Assembly (NCBI GenBank): GCA_030066295.1
Contig: JASJBX010000051.1
Location: forward strand, 1 to 62,006
Reading direction: 5' to 3'
Origin: Crocosphaera sp.
GTDB taxonomy: Bacteria > Cyanobacteriota > Cyanobacteriia > Cyanobacteriales > Microcystaceae
Length of the DNA stretch: 62,006 nt
Shown piece by piece: positions 1-9,420 of this stretch. A program made the translations under genes and the position numbers. The first letter of the stretch is position 1, and each line of letters starts with the position of its first letter. Below the pieces are notes generated by a model, which searched no databases, had not been told where the DNA came from, and worked only from the letters and a program-made list of their open reading frames with translations.

Positions 1-619
1 TCAACCATTGACTTCCCCGAGGGTTGCCTAATAAGTAATTTAATTCGCTTTGAACTCGTTCGGCAGCTACTTGATTAATTAAAGAAGATAATTTAGTAAT
101 AGTTTGTCTTGTTTCGGGTTCAATTATAAAATTTAATTGAGCAGCTTGACGATAAGCGCGTAATAATCTTAAGGGATCATCTTGAAGATTTTTTATACTA
201 ATCATTCTCATGGTTTTTGTTTCTAAATCTGCTAAACCATTGAGAGGATCAATTAATTTTTGTTGATGAAAATTATAGGCGATCGCATTAATTGTAAAAT
301 CTCTTCTGCTTAAATCTTTTTCGATACTATCCCCTTCTTGTTGGGCAAAATCAACGGTTCCTTGTTGAAAAACAACTCTAGCAATATTTCTTTCTGCATC
401 TAAAACTACGAAACCTGCGTTATATTTATTAGCAATTTTTTTAGCTGTTTTTATCACTAAGTTGGGTAAAACAAAGTCTAAGTCTAGATACTCTCTTGGA
501 CGGTTTAATAGTGCATCTCGAACCATCCCACCTACTAAATAAGCAGTGGGTGGAAGTAACTCTAAATCAAAGGGTAGAATATCAGGGGATAAATTGAGAG
601 ATGATGTCGTCTGCTTCAT
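1..619 (-). CDS. CCA tRNA nucleotidyltransferase / poly(A) polymerase family (3' part cut by window edge)
   Basis: The reading frame starts with ATG at 619 and runs off the left edge, so only about 206 N-terminal residues are present. They contain the class II nucleotidyltransferase signature: the loop YLVGGMVRDAL, the metal-binding acidic stretch EYLDLDFVLPN, and the motif RRDFTINAIAYN, followed by DPLNGLADLE and the helical RLLRAYRQAAQL segment. In this family the protein adds or repairs the 3' CCA end of tRNAs, or adds poly(A). The missing C-terminus prevents deciding between the two. A HIP1 site lies at 279-286. It is divergent from the ycf34 homologue. Confidence 0.9.
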   Translation of the reverse strand, partial: MKQTTSSLNLSPDILPFDLELLPPTAYLVGGMVRDALLNRPREYLDLDFVLPNLVIKTAKKIANKYNAGFVVLDAERNIARVVFQQGTVDFAQQEGDSIEKDLSRRDFTINAIAYNFHQQKLIDPLNGLADLETKTMRMISIKNLQDDPLRLLRAYRQAAQLNFIIEPETRQTITKLSSLINQVAAERVQSELNYLLGNPRGSQWL

Positions 620-706
620 GTAAATTCAAGAAATAAACCTTTAAAAATAGTCACATTTTTATATCCTACGTTACATTAATAGGTAAAACTAGCAAAGGAG
701 AAATAT

Positions 707-955
707 ATGTGTATTTGTGTTAACTGTCGTTATGTTGATAGTTGTCAAACCTATCACGCAGTGGAAGAACAACACCAACAACCCCATTTAACCGATAATC
801 CTACTTTTGAACCGAAAGAACCTACTATTAATGTTAACATTCGTCCTAATCAGGATTACATAGAAATGGAGTGGGATGTAGTCGGTTGTGAAAGCTTTTT
901 GCAAGAAACGGGAAAATGGATGAAGTTACGTCCTGGAGAACCGGTTCCTGCTTAA
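707..955 (+). CDS. ycf34: Ycf34 family protein
   Basis: This 82-residue protein begins with the cysteine-rich motif CICVNCRYVDSCQTYHAVE and has a fourth cysteine in WDVVGCESF, the pattern of the cyanobacterial and plastid Ycf34 family. Ycf34 has been reported to bind an iron-sulfur cluster and to affect photosynthetic electron transport in cyanobacteria; here the cysteines are seen and the role is taken from the family. The start is supported by an AAAGGAG ribosome binding site 5 bases upstream of the ATG. It is a single gene followed by its own terminator. Confidence 0.93.
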   Translation: MCICVNCRYVDSCQTYHAVEEQHQQPHLTDNPTFEPKEPTINVNIRPNQDYIEMEWDVVGCESFLQETGKWMKLRPGEPVPA

Positions 956-975
956 AGATAGATTTCTATCAAATC

Positions 976-1013
976 AGAGGAGTTCGTCTCAACTGCATGG
1001 ACTTCTCTTTTTT
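976..1013 (+). terminator. Rho-independent terminator after ycf34
   Basis: Stem 976-985 pairs with 999-1008 (10 pairs, two of them G-U) around a 13-base loop, followed directly by a T run to 1013. It sits 20 bases after the ycf34 stop. Confidence 0.8.
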
Positions 1014-1097
1014 CTGTATTATAGTATTCCGGCAACAACCATAATTTAACTAGGTTGAGAAAACATCTTTTCTAACGCTTCAGTTTTTGATTGAGTC

Positions 1098-1137
1098 CAA
1101 AAAATATAAAAGTCTCCTTACAAACCATAAAGAGACT
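1098..1137 (-). terminator. Terminator after gdhA
   Basis: Bases 1128-1137 pair with 1111-1120 (10 positions, one mismatch). Read on the minus strand, the stem is followed by TTTTATATTTTTT, as expected just beyond the gdhA stop at 1178. Confidence 0.7.
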
Positions 1138-1177
1138 AATCAATAATTTTCAGTTAAGCTGAGTCAACCTACAGACG

Positions 1178-2470
1178 TTAATGATGGGAACCATTGAGAT
1201 AATAATCCCTTGTTCCTTTTGCGTCTAATGCGTCCCCTAAACGATTTAACGCATGAATATAGGCGGCGGTTCGCATGGAAACTCCATCTTGTTGTGCAAT
1301 AGACCAAACTTGTTCCGCTTCGGTCATCATTTTATCTTTCATGCGTTCATTCACTTCCGTTCTTGTCCAGTACAAACCACTGCGATTTTGCACCCATTCA
1401 AAATAACTGACCGTTACCCCTCCTGCGTTGACCAAAATATCAGGAAAAACATAGAATCCTTTCTTATCTAAAATGGCATCAGCAGCAGAAGTAATCGGAC
1501 CATTGGCAACCTCAAAGATAAATTTTGCTTTGATATTATCGGCATTTTCTGCTGTTATTTGGTTTTCTAACGCAGCCGGAATTAAAACGTCGACATCTAA
1601 CCCTAATAATTCCTCATTGGTGATACTTTCGTGGTCACCAATATTACAAACTGTATCTTCACAATAAATGGCTGCAATCCCCTGATGTTCTTTTTTATAG
1701 TTACGAATGCTGAGAATATCTAAACCTTTTTCGGCGTAAATTCCCCCCTTAGAATCACTAACTGCTACCACTTTATAGCCCACTTTAGCTAATAATTCCG
1801 CCACCACTGCGCCCGCTTTTCCAAATCCTTGTACCGCAACGGTTGTCTTTTCTGGTATCATTTCAAACTTAGGTAGAATCGTTTGAATCACATAATAAGC
1901 ACCGGTTCCAGTTGCCGTATCTCGCCCTTGACTCCCTCCCATGGTTTGAGGTTTTCCCGTCACTACACCGGGGCTAATTTGTCGTCGGATAATACTATAT
2001 TGGTCCATCATCCAACCCATGATCATCTGATTAGTATAAACATCGGGGGCAAGGATATCAATATCAGGGCCAATAAAGTCAGCGATTGCTTCAATATAAC
2101 CCCGACTTAGCCGTTCTAATTCTTGTTTTGACAGTTCTTTAGGATTGAGCATTATTCCGCCTTTGGCTCCCCCAAATGGTAAGTTCAATAAAGCACATTT
2201 AAAGGTCATCCAAAAGGCTAAGGATTGCACCTCATCCATGGTTACATTGGGATGGTAACGCACCCCACCTTTCCCCGGTCCTCTGGTATCGTCGTAACGC
2301 ACTCGATACCCCTGGAAAATACGTAAAGAACCATCGTCCATTCTAACAGGAATAGACACGCTTAAACTGGTTTTAGGATGTTTTAATCGTTCGCTGGCAT
2401 CCTCCGAAATTGATGTATATTTCAAGGCTTTTTCTAGTCTGGTACTAGCATCAGCAAGTAGTCCGTTCAT
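1178..2470 (-). CDS. gdhA: Glutamate dehydrogenase (Glu/Leu/Phe/Val dehydrogenase family)
   Basis: A 430-residue protein of the hexameric GDH family, full length for the small bacterial type. Visible marks are the substrate domain with GPGKGGVRYHP and the catalytic-lysine motif PFGGAKGGI, the ILAPDVYTNQ segment, and the Rossmann fold VAVQGFGKAGAVVAELL near residues 220-240. The reaction is reversible 2-oxoglutarate + ammonium to glutamate with NAD(P)H. In cyanobacteria, where GS-GOGAT carries most assimilation, GDH is usually auxiliary. It is a single transcription unit with its own terminator. Cofactor preference cannot be decided by eye. Confidence 0.95.
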   Translation of the reverse strand: MNGLLADASTRLEKALKYTSISEDASERLKHPKTSLSVSIPVRMDDGSLRIFQGYRVRYDDTRGPGKGGVRYHPNVTMDEVQSLAFWMTFKCALLNLPFGGAKGGIMLNPKELSKQELERLSRGYIEAIADFIGPDIDILAPDVYTNQMIMGWMMDQYSIIRRQISPGVVTGKPQTMGGSQGRDTATGTGAYYVIQTILPKFEMIPEKTTVAVQGFGKAGAVVAELLAKVGYKVVAVSDSKGGIYAEKGLDILSIRNYKKEHQGIAAIYCEDTVCNIGDHESITNEELLGLDVDVLIPAALENQITAENADNIKAKFIFEVANGPITSAADAILDKKGFYVFPDILVNAGGVTVSYFEWVQNRSGLYWTRTEVNERMKDKMMTEAEQVWSIAQQDGVSMRTAAYIHALNRLGDALDAKGTRDYYLNGSHH

Positions 2471-2717
2471 AATGATTTTATTCCTTATATTTCAGAAAGG
2501 TTTTTAAGGGAGATTTAGACGGTGTCAATGAATGGAAAGCAACAGATTCTAAACATTCCTTAACCGATTAAATAAAGGAAAAAAACTCAGAAATTATGAT
2601 CTAGAAACTGTTGCCGATTATCTTTCTTAATTAAATTTTAATATATCAACATGAAGTTTGTTAACCCAACTTAGCAATTATTTATTATTTGAGGTTTTTC
2701 GTAACAAAATAGAAACG

Positions 2718-3350
2718 TTAAAGATGATAACTTAATCGTTCAAAGAGTTGAGTTACTTTATTGATATCTTTATCTCCAGGCGATCGCTCAACCCCACTAG
2801 ATAAGTCAACCCCGTCTGGTGCTAAGCTATCAAGTGCCTCTGAGATATTATCCGGGTTTAACCCTCCTGCTAAAAACCAAGGTCGATCTGGCTTAAAAGT
2901 GGCTAAAATGTCCCAGTTTAAGGTTTTTCCCGTTCCCCCTAGCTGTTGAGGATCGTAAGCGTCTAACAGGAATGTATCAATAACTTCCACATATTGAGAC
3001 ATATCCGATAAAGACTCTGGGGATTTAATTCTAAACGCCTTAATTATTTCTAAATCCGGCCATAATTGTTGGATGTGAGCGCAAAATTGGGGCGTTTCAT
3101 CCCCATGTAGTTGTATTCCCGTTAATTGAGCCACCTTTAAAACCCCTTCAATATCTGTTAAACTGGCGTTGGCAAAGACGCCTATACAGTCTATGGCTGT
3201 GGGCAAAACTTGAATAATGTCTTGAATTTGTTGAGCCTTAATATAACGCGGCGATCGCTCAACACAAATAAACCCTAAGGCCGTCGCCCCTAACTGTGCG
3301 ATCGCCTGTCCTTGTTCGGCTTGAGTAATGCCACAAATTTTGACCCGCAT
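2718..3350 (-). CDS. trpF: Phosphoribosylanthranilate isomerase
   Basis: This 210-residue TIM-barrel protein opens with MRVKICGIT, the usual TrpF start carrying the catalytic cysteine, followed by [17 protein letters not shown]-like (IGVFANAS), [15 protein letters not shown] and the phosphate-binding [11 protein letters not shown] and [16 protein letters not shown] motifs. It converts N-(5-phosphoribosyl)anthranilate to CdRP in tryptophan synthesis. Two HIP1 sites lie inside the gene. It is alone, as trp genes commonly are in cyanobacteria, and is divergent from psaK. Confidence 0.96.
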   Translation of the reverse strand: MRVKICGITQAEQGQAIAQLGATALGFICVERSPRYIKAQQIQDIIQVLPTAIDCIGVFANASLTDIEGVLKVAQLTGIQLHGDETPQFCAHIQQLWPDLEIIKAFRIKSPESLSDMSQYVEVIDTFLLDAYDPQQLGGTGKTLNWDILATFKPDRPWFLAGGLNPDNISEALDSLAPDGVDLSSGVERSPGDKDINKVTQLFERLSYHL

Positions 3351-3391
3351 TTTGCCTAACGCCTCATAATTGTTAAGTATTCAAACAAAGT

Positions 3392-3420
3392 GAAATTTTG
3401 CCCAGATAGATCCCTATAAT
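3392..3420 (+). promoter_or_regulatory. Putative psaK promoter
   Basis: A perfect -10 hexamer TATAAT occupies 3415-3420, about 42 bases before the psaK start. A recognisable -35 is weak (TGAAAT near 3391). The assignment rests mainly on the -10 box. Confidence 0.45.
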
Positions 3421-3462
3421 GCCTTTTGTTTACAGTTATCCCTTCAAACAGGAGTTTGATTC

Positions 3463-3738
3463 ATGCTCTTCAATATTATGATACTGGCTGAGGCTGCCCC
3501 TGTGGTCACCACCTCATGGAATTTATCCGTAGGGGTCATTATGATTGCAGCTAATCTCTTTAGCTTTATTCTCGGTTATTTTGCCATTCAAAAAACAGGT
3601 CAAGGTCCAGACCTTCCCTTACCCCAGTTAGCTTCCAAAAAACAATTTGGACTTCCAGAATTATTGGCAACCGCTAGTTTTGGCCATATTCTAGGGGCGG
3701 GAATTATCTTAGGATTATCTAATGCTGGTCTGCTGTAA
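3463..3738 (+). CDS. psaK: Photosystem I reaction centre subunit PsaK
   Basis: A 91-residue protein with two hydrophobic membrane segments: residues about 18-42 (WNLSVGVIMIAANLFSFILG) and 66-90 (ATASFGHILGAGIILGLSN). They are joined by a polar loop IQKTGQGPDLPLPQLASKKQ, the organisation of PsaK, a peripheral antenna subunit of PSI. The short N-terminal extension MLFNIMILAEAA resembles the processed presequence known for cyanobacterial PsaK. An AGGAG ribosome binding site precedes the ATG. It is a single gene with a strong -10 box and a terminator downstream. Confidence 0.95.
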   Translation: MLFNIMILAEAAPVVTTSWNLSVGVIMIAANLFSFILGYFAIQKTGQGPDLPLPQLASKKQFGLPELLATASFGHILGAGIILGLSNAGLL

Positions 3739-3814
3739 TGATATTTTGACCGCGAACAATAAACAGTAACAGTAACAGTTAATCCTTAATCAATAAATTC
3801 TGAGATTCAACCGA

Positions 3815-3862
3815 TGAGTGATCGTTGATGAATAATCAGTGGTCACTGATCACTCAATTTTT
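3815..3862 (+). terminator. Terminator after psaK
   Basis: TGAGTGATC at 3815-3823 pairs perfectly with GATCACTCA at 3848-3856, followed by ATTTTT. The inner sequence CAGTGGTCACTG can form a second small stem. Confidence 0.75.
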
Positions 3863-3995
3863 CCTAAGAATTCATTGTCTGGTCTTAACTAGGATTTATG
3901 ATAGGAATAAGTTTTAACAGTGTGTCATGCTCTTTTTTTTTGAGGCATTGAATCAACGCTTAGTTACGAAACGCCCTCTATAAGCTAGAATTTCG

Positions 3996-4421
3996 GTGAT
4001 TACTCTAACTTTACTCCATCCGACCAAAACCACACCTATCCAAAGTTGGACATTTGAGACAACGGCGACCATTCGTATTGGTCGTTCTACTGATAACGAG
4101 GTAGTTCTTTACAGTGCCGTAGTTTCGCGTCATCATTTAGAAGTTCGCTACGAACAAAACCACTGGCAAGTGGTTAACTTGGGAACCAATGGCACTTATA
4201 TCGATGGAAAATTAATCAGTGAAAAACAGGCCATAGATGGCATGATTATTCGTCTAGCGAGTTCTGGCCCTACCATTCAAATTCATCTCTCACCAGAAGA
4301 ATCTTCGGTTCAACGTCAACTGACTCAAATTAATCAATCTCAATCATCCCCTTCTGCTCAGCAGAGAAAGTCATCGGGAGAAGACACCATCCCCAATGAC
4401 CCCAGTAATGATGAAAAATGA
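3996..4421 (+). CDS. FHA domain protein
   Basis: A 141-residue protein starting with GTG. Residues about 20-85 form one FHA (forkhead-associated, phosphothreonine-binding) domain, with IRIGRSTDNEVVL, SRHHLEV and NLGTNGTYIDG, the three conserved FHA motifs. The C-terminal 45 residues are rich in Ser and Gln and probably disordered. FHA proteins read Ser/Thr kinase signalling or act as scaffolds. The partner is not evident from the neighbours. Confidence 0.88.
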   Translation: MITLTLLHPTKTTPIQSWTFETTATIRIGRSTDNEVVLYSAVVSRHHLEVRYEQNHWQVVNLGTNGTYIDGKLISEKQAIDGMIIRLASSGPTIQIHLSPEESSVQRQLTQINQSQSSPSAQQRKSSGEDTIPNDPSNDEK

Positions 4422-4458
4422 TTATCTAAGACCTAAAAGTAAAGTGACATTAATAATA

Positions 4459-5784
4459 TCATGCTGCTTTCGCCTTGACCACATCTTTAGGAATTTTGAT
4501 CCCTGACAAGTCTAAGCCATCAAATTGTAAGGCAGTCGCCACATGAAAATGTTCCAGAAAGTTAATTAACCATTGCATCTCACTTTCGTCAAAGTCTTCA
4601 TAATTTTTGAATAAAACGGCCAGTCGTTTTTCTAAGGCAAGAAGCATTCTTTGTTTTTTATCTCGCTTATCATGGGTATTGGGATCGATGGGATAACAAT
4701 GAATGAGTTGTAAGAGAACATTTAAAGTTTTTTTGGTTCCCATGTTACTCAACATATCGATGAAGAAAAAATGATTTTTATCATCATCAATAATTAATAA
4801 TTTAAAACAGTAATCAATGGCAATTTTGATCAATGCTAAATCTGCTTTTGTATCATTATAACTCGATTCTTCTCCTCCTAAATTAGCTAAGAGCTTTTGA
4901 GTCACAAAAGCTTGCTTGTAGTGAGCAGGAAATAAGCTAGTAATGACTTTATAAAGCATCATTTTGCATTCTAAAAGAGATGCTTTATCATAATAACTAG
5001 ATACCACCAAAGCTCTCTCTTTGAATTTCTTTTCTGTGGCTTTATGGTAACAAATTGAGCGATATAGAGAATCTTTAGTCAGTTGAGTGGGATTTTCCCA
5101 GTCTTTTCCTACCGTTCTCGATGCAAATGCTCCAGCTAAATCTTTATTATTATCTTTCATACTTTCTTGACGAAGATAACGATGTAAATTAACGGAATAG
5201 TTATTCACATATTGATCTTGTCTGACTTGGGTTGTTTGTCCAAAACTGGTATTTTCTGATGCGCCTAAATAAAAACTATAAAGATGAGGATAACGAATTA
5301 ACCGTTGACCCAAGCGTTTTTTACGCTTCCAAGCTGGTTCATCATCTTCTGTTTCTAACTTTTTATATTTATCAACAGTTATCTTTAATCTCTCAAAAGC
5401 TGTTGGGGTATCAGGATCATCTGCCACCTTTTTTTTCTGATTAAAAAATGGTTCTAATGAGGGATAAATAGTAGGTTTTTCTGCTGCATCTTCTAAAATA
5501 CTAATTAATCGATTTAAAGAACCATAAAGATCCTGCCTAAATCTTCTATCCAAACCTAAATTATTGACAAAATAACAACAAACTCGATTTAAAAAATAGC
5601 TAATATTTTCAGGAATATTCCGACAAATTTTCATTAAGGTACTAGAATCTTGTAAAAGTAATTCTTCTAGTTTGTCCAGATAGGTATCAGGTCGATTTTT
5701 AAAGTATTTGAAATAATCTTCAAATAGGCTTTCCTCTCTAGCTAAATTCTCAAAATCTTGTTGTAAGTGGGTAACTGTAATCAT
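4459..5784 (-). CDS. Unrecognised 441-residue protein
   Basis: I do not recognise a family. The protein has no signal peptide or membrane segment and appears mostly alpha-helical, with many Leu, Lys and aromatic residues. A lysine-rich region occurs near residues 115-160 (FNQKKKVADD, AWKRKKRLGQRLIRYP), and an acidic/hydrophobic stretch LLIIDDDKNHFFFIDMLSNM near 330-350. The long ORF and normal codon use support a real gene. It is a single gene flanked by the convergent FHA gene and a 528-base spacer. Confidence 0.75.
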   Translation of the reverse strand: MITVTHLQQDFENLAREESLFEDYFKYFKNRPDTYLDKLEELLLQDSSTLMKICRNIPENISYFLNRVCCYFVNNLGLDRRFRQDLYGSLNRLISILEDAAEKPTIYPSLEPFFNQKKKVADDPDTPTAFERLKITVDKYKKLETEDDEPAWKRKKRLGQRLIRYPHLYSFYLGASENTSFGQTTQVRQDQYVNNYSVNLHRYLRQESMKDNNKDLAGAFASRTVGKDWENPTQLTKDSLYRSICYHKATEKKFKERALVVSSYYDKASLLECKMMLYKVITSLFPAHYKQAFVTQKLLANLGGEESSYNDTKADLALIKIAIDYCFKLLIIDDDKNHFFFIDMLSNMGTKKTLNVLLQLIHCYPIDPNTHDKRDKKQRMLLALEKRLAVLFKNYEDFDESEMQWLINFLEHFHVATALQFDGLDLSGIKIPKDVVKAKAA

Positions 5785-6312
5785 AGTTGTTCTCCTTGTT
5801 CCTTTGTATTGTCCCCCAAATTCCTTGATCGGTATGGATGTTAATTACTAGATATGGAAAAGTTCTATAAGTAAAATAATCTCTCGACTTAAACCTAATA
5901 TCCTGGGTGGATTGGTGATCGTTTTGAGAATCTATTGTGATTAGTGTAACTGAAAAATACCTGAAAAGTTGTGACAAGAATCCCCTGATAATAGTGATCA
6001 TGATCACTGACTTTTTAATAACTTTAAATTGGGGATTTTATCTACCGTCAACCCTTATGTATTTCTAACTATAGCACGTAGGAATGATTTCTGAGACATC
6101 TTGATTATTATCTGTTCCCTCTCTAAACTGGGTAATTTTATCGAAGGTACAAAATATGAGTTAAAGTGCAATCTGTCTTGGTGCGCTTTTTGCTTCGTCT
6201 CACTGGGTCCGACTCAACGGGCAACGATGTGGGTTCAACCGTAATATTGATAAAATTAAATGAAACTTGTTAAACTTATAGGGATAAAAAATTAATTTTA
6301 GATATAAAAAGT
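5785..6312. other. 528-base spacer, no gene recognised
   Basis: The stretch lies between two divergent genes, so promoters for both are expected. A possible promoter for the oxygenase is TTGTTAAAC...TATAGG near 6270-6290. An 85-codon minus-strand frame (5750-6007) overlaps the start of the 441-residue gene, looks compositionally random and was not called. Confidence 0.4.
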
Positions 6313-7719
6313 ATGCCGACTTGGTCACAAGCAATCGCAAAACCTGCCCAAGAATTCCCCTTGAAACCTCTACCTATCTTATCAGGAGAAATTCCCGATG
6401 GACTGAGAGGAACCTTATACCGTAATGGACCTGGAAGACTGGAAAGAGGGAGTCAAAAAGTGGGTCATTGGTTTGATGGAGATGGCAGTATTTTAGCCAT
6501 TCATTTAACCGAAAAAGGGGCAGAAGCCACCTATCGTTATGTGCAAACAAAAGGGTATCAAAACGAAGCAGAAGCGGATCGTTTTTTATATCCTAATTAT
6601 GGCATGACTGTTCCTGGCCCTTTTTGGAAAACTTGGGGAAAAGAAGTTAAAAACGCTGCTAATACTTCGGTTTTAGCCTTACCTGAAAAATTACTGGCCT
6701 TGTGGGAAGCGGGCAACCCTTACGCTTTGGACTTAGATGATTTAGAAACACAAGGATTAGATAATCTTTCAAATTTAACCGAAAAACAACCTTTTTCGGC
6801 ACACCCAAAAATTAATCACCAAACAGGTAATATTTACAACTTTGGTATCAGTTTAGGGGCAAAAGTTACCTTAAATCTTTACAAAAGTGATGCTACAGGA
6901 AAAGTCATTCAAAAATCAGATTATCCCTTAGAAGGTTTACGGTTAGTTCATGATTTTGCTTTAGCGGGATCTTATCTTGTTTTTTTTGTTCCGCCTGTGC
7001 GTATTAAAGTATTACCCACTGCATTAGGATTATCTAGTTTAAGTGATGCAATGGAATGGAAACCGAAACTAGGGACAGAAATTTTAATTTTTGAGCGAGA
7101 TAGTTTATCCTTAGTTAGTAAAGGAAAAGCTAACCCTTGGTTTCAATGGCATTATAGCAATGGTTACGTTAACGAAGCGGACAATATCATCATTGAATCT
7201 GTCCGTTATGCTGACTTTGCCACCAATCAAAACTTAAAAGAAGTCGCCACTGGGAAGATTAAAACCCCCGCCAAAGGAACCCTTTGGCAAGTAGAAATCG
7301 ACCCCAAAACAGCTACAGTGATTCGTGAGGAACAACTATTAGATAGAGGGTCAGATTTTCCGATTGTTCCCCTTCATCAAACTGGAGAAAATTGGCGTTA
7401 TACCTATTTATCAGTGCATCGAGATAACGCAGATTTATCCCAAGAAATTTTTGGGGCGATCGCTCGTTATGATCGACAATTAAAGACGATAACTGTAGCA
7501 GATATGGGAGAAAATCGATATCCCTCAGAACCGATTTTTGTGCCTAATCATCCTGACTCAGAACAAGGATGGGTCTTAACCGTTGTTTATGATGGCAATA
7601 AGCACAATTCTGAACTGAGAATTTATGATAGTGAAGGGTTAGAAAATAGCCCCGTTTGTCGTTTAGGATTACCTAGTGTGATTCCGATAGGATTTCATGG
7701 CACTTGGAAACAAGCATAA
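6313..7719 (+). CDS. Carotenoid oxygenase (apocarotenoid cleavage, RPE65 family)
   Basis: A 468-residue protein of the carotenoid cleavage dioxygenase family, full length. Typical motifs are GLRGTLYRNGPGRLERG at the N-terminus and the four iron-ligand histidines in FSAHPKINHQTG, LVHDFALAGSYLVFF, FQWHYSNGYV and the C-terminal GFHGTW. These seven-bladed propeller enzymes use Fe(II) and O2. The closest studied cyanobacterial type makes retinal from apocarotenals, though the exact substrate here is inferred. The gene is monocistronic and convergent with the next one, with only seven bases between them. Confidence 0.93.
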   Translation: MPTWSQAIAKPAQEFPLKPLPILSGEIPDGLRGTLYRNGPGRLERGSQKVGHWFDGDGSILAIHLTEKGAEATYRYVQTKGYQNEAEADRFLYPNYGMTVPGPFWKTWGKEVKNAANTSVLALPEKLLALWEAGNPYALDLDDLETQGLDNLSNLTEKQPFSAHPKINHQTGNIYNFGISLGAKVTLNLYKSDATGKVIQKSDYPLEGLRLVHDFALAGSYLVFFVPPVRIKVLPTALGLSSLSDAMEWKPKLGTEILIFERDSLSLVSKGKANPWFQWHYSNGYVNEADNIIIESVRYADFATNQNLKEVATGKIKTPAKGTLWQVEIDPKTATVIREEQLLDRGSDFPIVPLHQTGENWRYTYLSVHRDNADLSQEIFGAIARYDRQLKTITVADMGENRYPSEPIFVPNHPDSEQGWVLTVVYDGNKHNSELRIYDSEGLENSPVCRLGLPSVIPIGFHGTWKQA

Positions 7720-7726
7720 TTAATCT

Positions 7727-8320
7727 TTAAGGAAGTAATAAATTTTCTCCTGTTCTTCCCGTTAGTAACCAAAGAAAAGATCGTCCCCCGTCCCTAACAA
7801 TTTTTTCGATGGGTTCGGGGGAATCATCAGAAGGAACCGACAAAGGTTTAAGCACAATTCCTTGCGTTCCAAAGACAATCTCTCCGATAATTCTAGCGCG
7901 GTTCATGTGATTATCAGAGGTGATTAAATAAACGCTATCGATCCCTTGCGCTTTCAATTCCTTAACCAAACTGGTAAAATTAGTCACCGTATCCTTGGCT
8001 TGATAATCAAGGTGAAGACGATGATCACTCACCCCTGCATTGGTAAAAATTTCAGTCACATAATGTTGAGGACTTCCGGAAGACACCCAAATGGGTAAGT
8101 CAGGATGTTCAACAGCTAATTTAGCTGCAAACCGTTCACGATCTTCATGGCCTCCCAACACAAAGATAGCTTCGGGTTGGACAAAATAACTTTGTAACTG
8201 CTTATAACCCAACCATAACCCTAAACTAGCCAGACAAAGAAGCGGAAAAAGGCGTTTTTTAGGTTTTCGGCGGGAAACAACTTTAACTTCTGGTTTGGAA
8301 GAACGAATTTTGAGAAACAT
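7727..8320 (-). CDS. YdcF/SanA family (DUF218) membrane-anchored protein
   Basis: A 197-residue protein with a basic N-terminus (RRKPKKR) and one membrane segment near residues 26-42 (LFPLLCLASLGLWLGY). The DUF218 fold follows, with EAIFVLGGHEDRERFAA, PIWVSSGSP, DTVTNFTSL and VYLITSDNHMNRARII. Relatives such as ElyC and SanA affect envelope integrity and lipid-carrier metabolism. A role at the cell envelope is likely, but no substrate is known for this branch. Confidence 0.85.
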   Translation of the reverse strand: MFLKIRSSKPEVKVVSRRKPKKRLFPLLCLASLGLWLGYKQLQSYFVQPEAIFVLGGHEDRERFAAKLAVEHPDLPIWVSSGSPQHYVTEIFTNAGVSDHRLHLDYQAKDTVTNFTSLVKELKAQGIDSVYLITSDNHMNRARIIGEIVFGTQGIVLKPLSVPSDDSPEPIEKIVRDGGRSFLWLLTGRTGENLLLP

Positions 8321-8962
8321 AGATTATAATACTCATACCAACATCTTGATGAGTCTGTGCTAAAAAGTTATAAGAAGGTTATGTCTATCGTCTTGGTTAT
8401 CCTAACAATAATGCTCCAGATAGAGTCAATTACTTATGGTTTAGCACATATCAATATAAGTGACGTATCCGAGATTATTATGCTCCCTTAATTAAAAATT
8501 TAAGATAGTAGGTTGCTGCTGGTATTCCACGAGAGTCTTTTTGTGCCGTATTGCATACCTGATCTTTAGGGAAATATCCTTTTTCTATTCTGAAGGCTTC
8601 TAATTCTCTTGTAACACAACCCATATGAAGTTTTTCTTAGCTTGCATCGGTTGGACACTGGTATAAATCCATTGCCAAAAAAGCTTATGGCATACAGAAG
8701 ATCCTCTTAATGATTTGGTAACATCCCCCTATATTTTGTCCCATTGTCCTTAAAAATTAATCATTATTGTGTAATTTTTCTCAACATTTTATGAAAGTGA
8801 CCAGAGTTGGCATAATCTTTCCTCATTCCATCTAAAAATATTTGCATTTTTTGCGATTTTATGGTTCAACTTTGAACATTTTTTATCTTGGAAACAAAAC
8901 TTGTTCAGTTAACCCGAATTAGTCGTAAACTATTAATTGGAACAATCGGAAGGAGTTAGCGA
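8321..8962. other. 642-base spacer upstream of ndk
   Basis: No full gene is visible. The spacer contains one short minus-strand frame (8478-8624, listed separately) and shows scattered stops in all other frames. The sequence looks like decayed coding or mobile DNA rather than pure promoter. The ndk promoter should lie in the last 100 bases. Confidence 0.4.
8478..8624 (-). pseudogene. Short 48-codon frame, possible gene remnant
   Basis: On the minus strand an ATG at 8624 opens a frame of 48 codons beginning MGCVTRELEAF and ending YYLKFLIKGA, with plausible protein-like composition. There is no clear ribosome binding site, and an in-frame stop lies only four codons upstream. I do not recognise a family. 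It may be a decayed gene piece or chance. Confidence 0.2.
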
Positions 8963-9412
8963 GTGGAACGCACATTTATTATGATTAAACCCGATGGGGT
9001 ACAACGGGGACTGGTGGGTGAAGTCATTGGTCGTTTTGAAGCTAAAGGTTTTACTCTAGTTGGCCTCAAATTAATGTCTGTGCCTCAAGAATTGGCCGAA
9101 GAACATTATGACGTGCATAAAGAACGCCCTTTCTTTGGTAGTTTGGTAGAGTTTATCTGTTCTTCTCCTGTGGTAGCAATGGTATGGGAAGGAGATGGTG
9201 TGGTGACTTCTGCGCGGAAACTCATCGGCGCAACGAACCCTTTATCGGCTGAACCGGGAACCATTCGCGGTGATTTTGGGGTGAGTGTGGGACGGAACCT
9301 CATTCATGGTTCTGATGCCATTGAAACGGCGAAACGGGAGATTGATCTCTGGTTTAACGAAAAAGAGTTAAGCAGTTGGGAACCTACCCTTAAAACCTGG
9401 TTATACGAGTAG
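8963..9412 (+). CDS. ndk: Nucleoside diphosphate kinase
   Basis: A 149-residue NDPK of standard length. It begins [15 protein letters not shown] and contains the active-site motif [16 protein letters not shown], in which the histidine is phosphorylated during transfer of the gamma phosphate from ATP to NDPs. The start is GTG at 8963, supported by an AAGGAG sequence nine bases upstream. Single gene with a terminator structure directly downstream. Confidence 0.97.
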   Translation: MERTFIMIKPDGVQRGLVGEVIGRFEAKGFTLVGLKLMSVPQELAEEHYDVHKERPFFGSLVEFICSSPVVAMVWEGDGVVTSARKLIGATNPLSAEPGTIRGDFGVSVGRNLIHGSDAIETAKREIDLWFNEKELSSWEPTLKTWLYE

Positions 9413-9420
9413 ATGAACTA

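Noticed and set aside
5750-6007. 85-codon minus-strand frame upstream of the 441-residue gene
   Set aside because: It overlaps the start of that gene in another frame, has no ribosome binding site and an unstructured composition.
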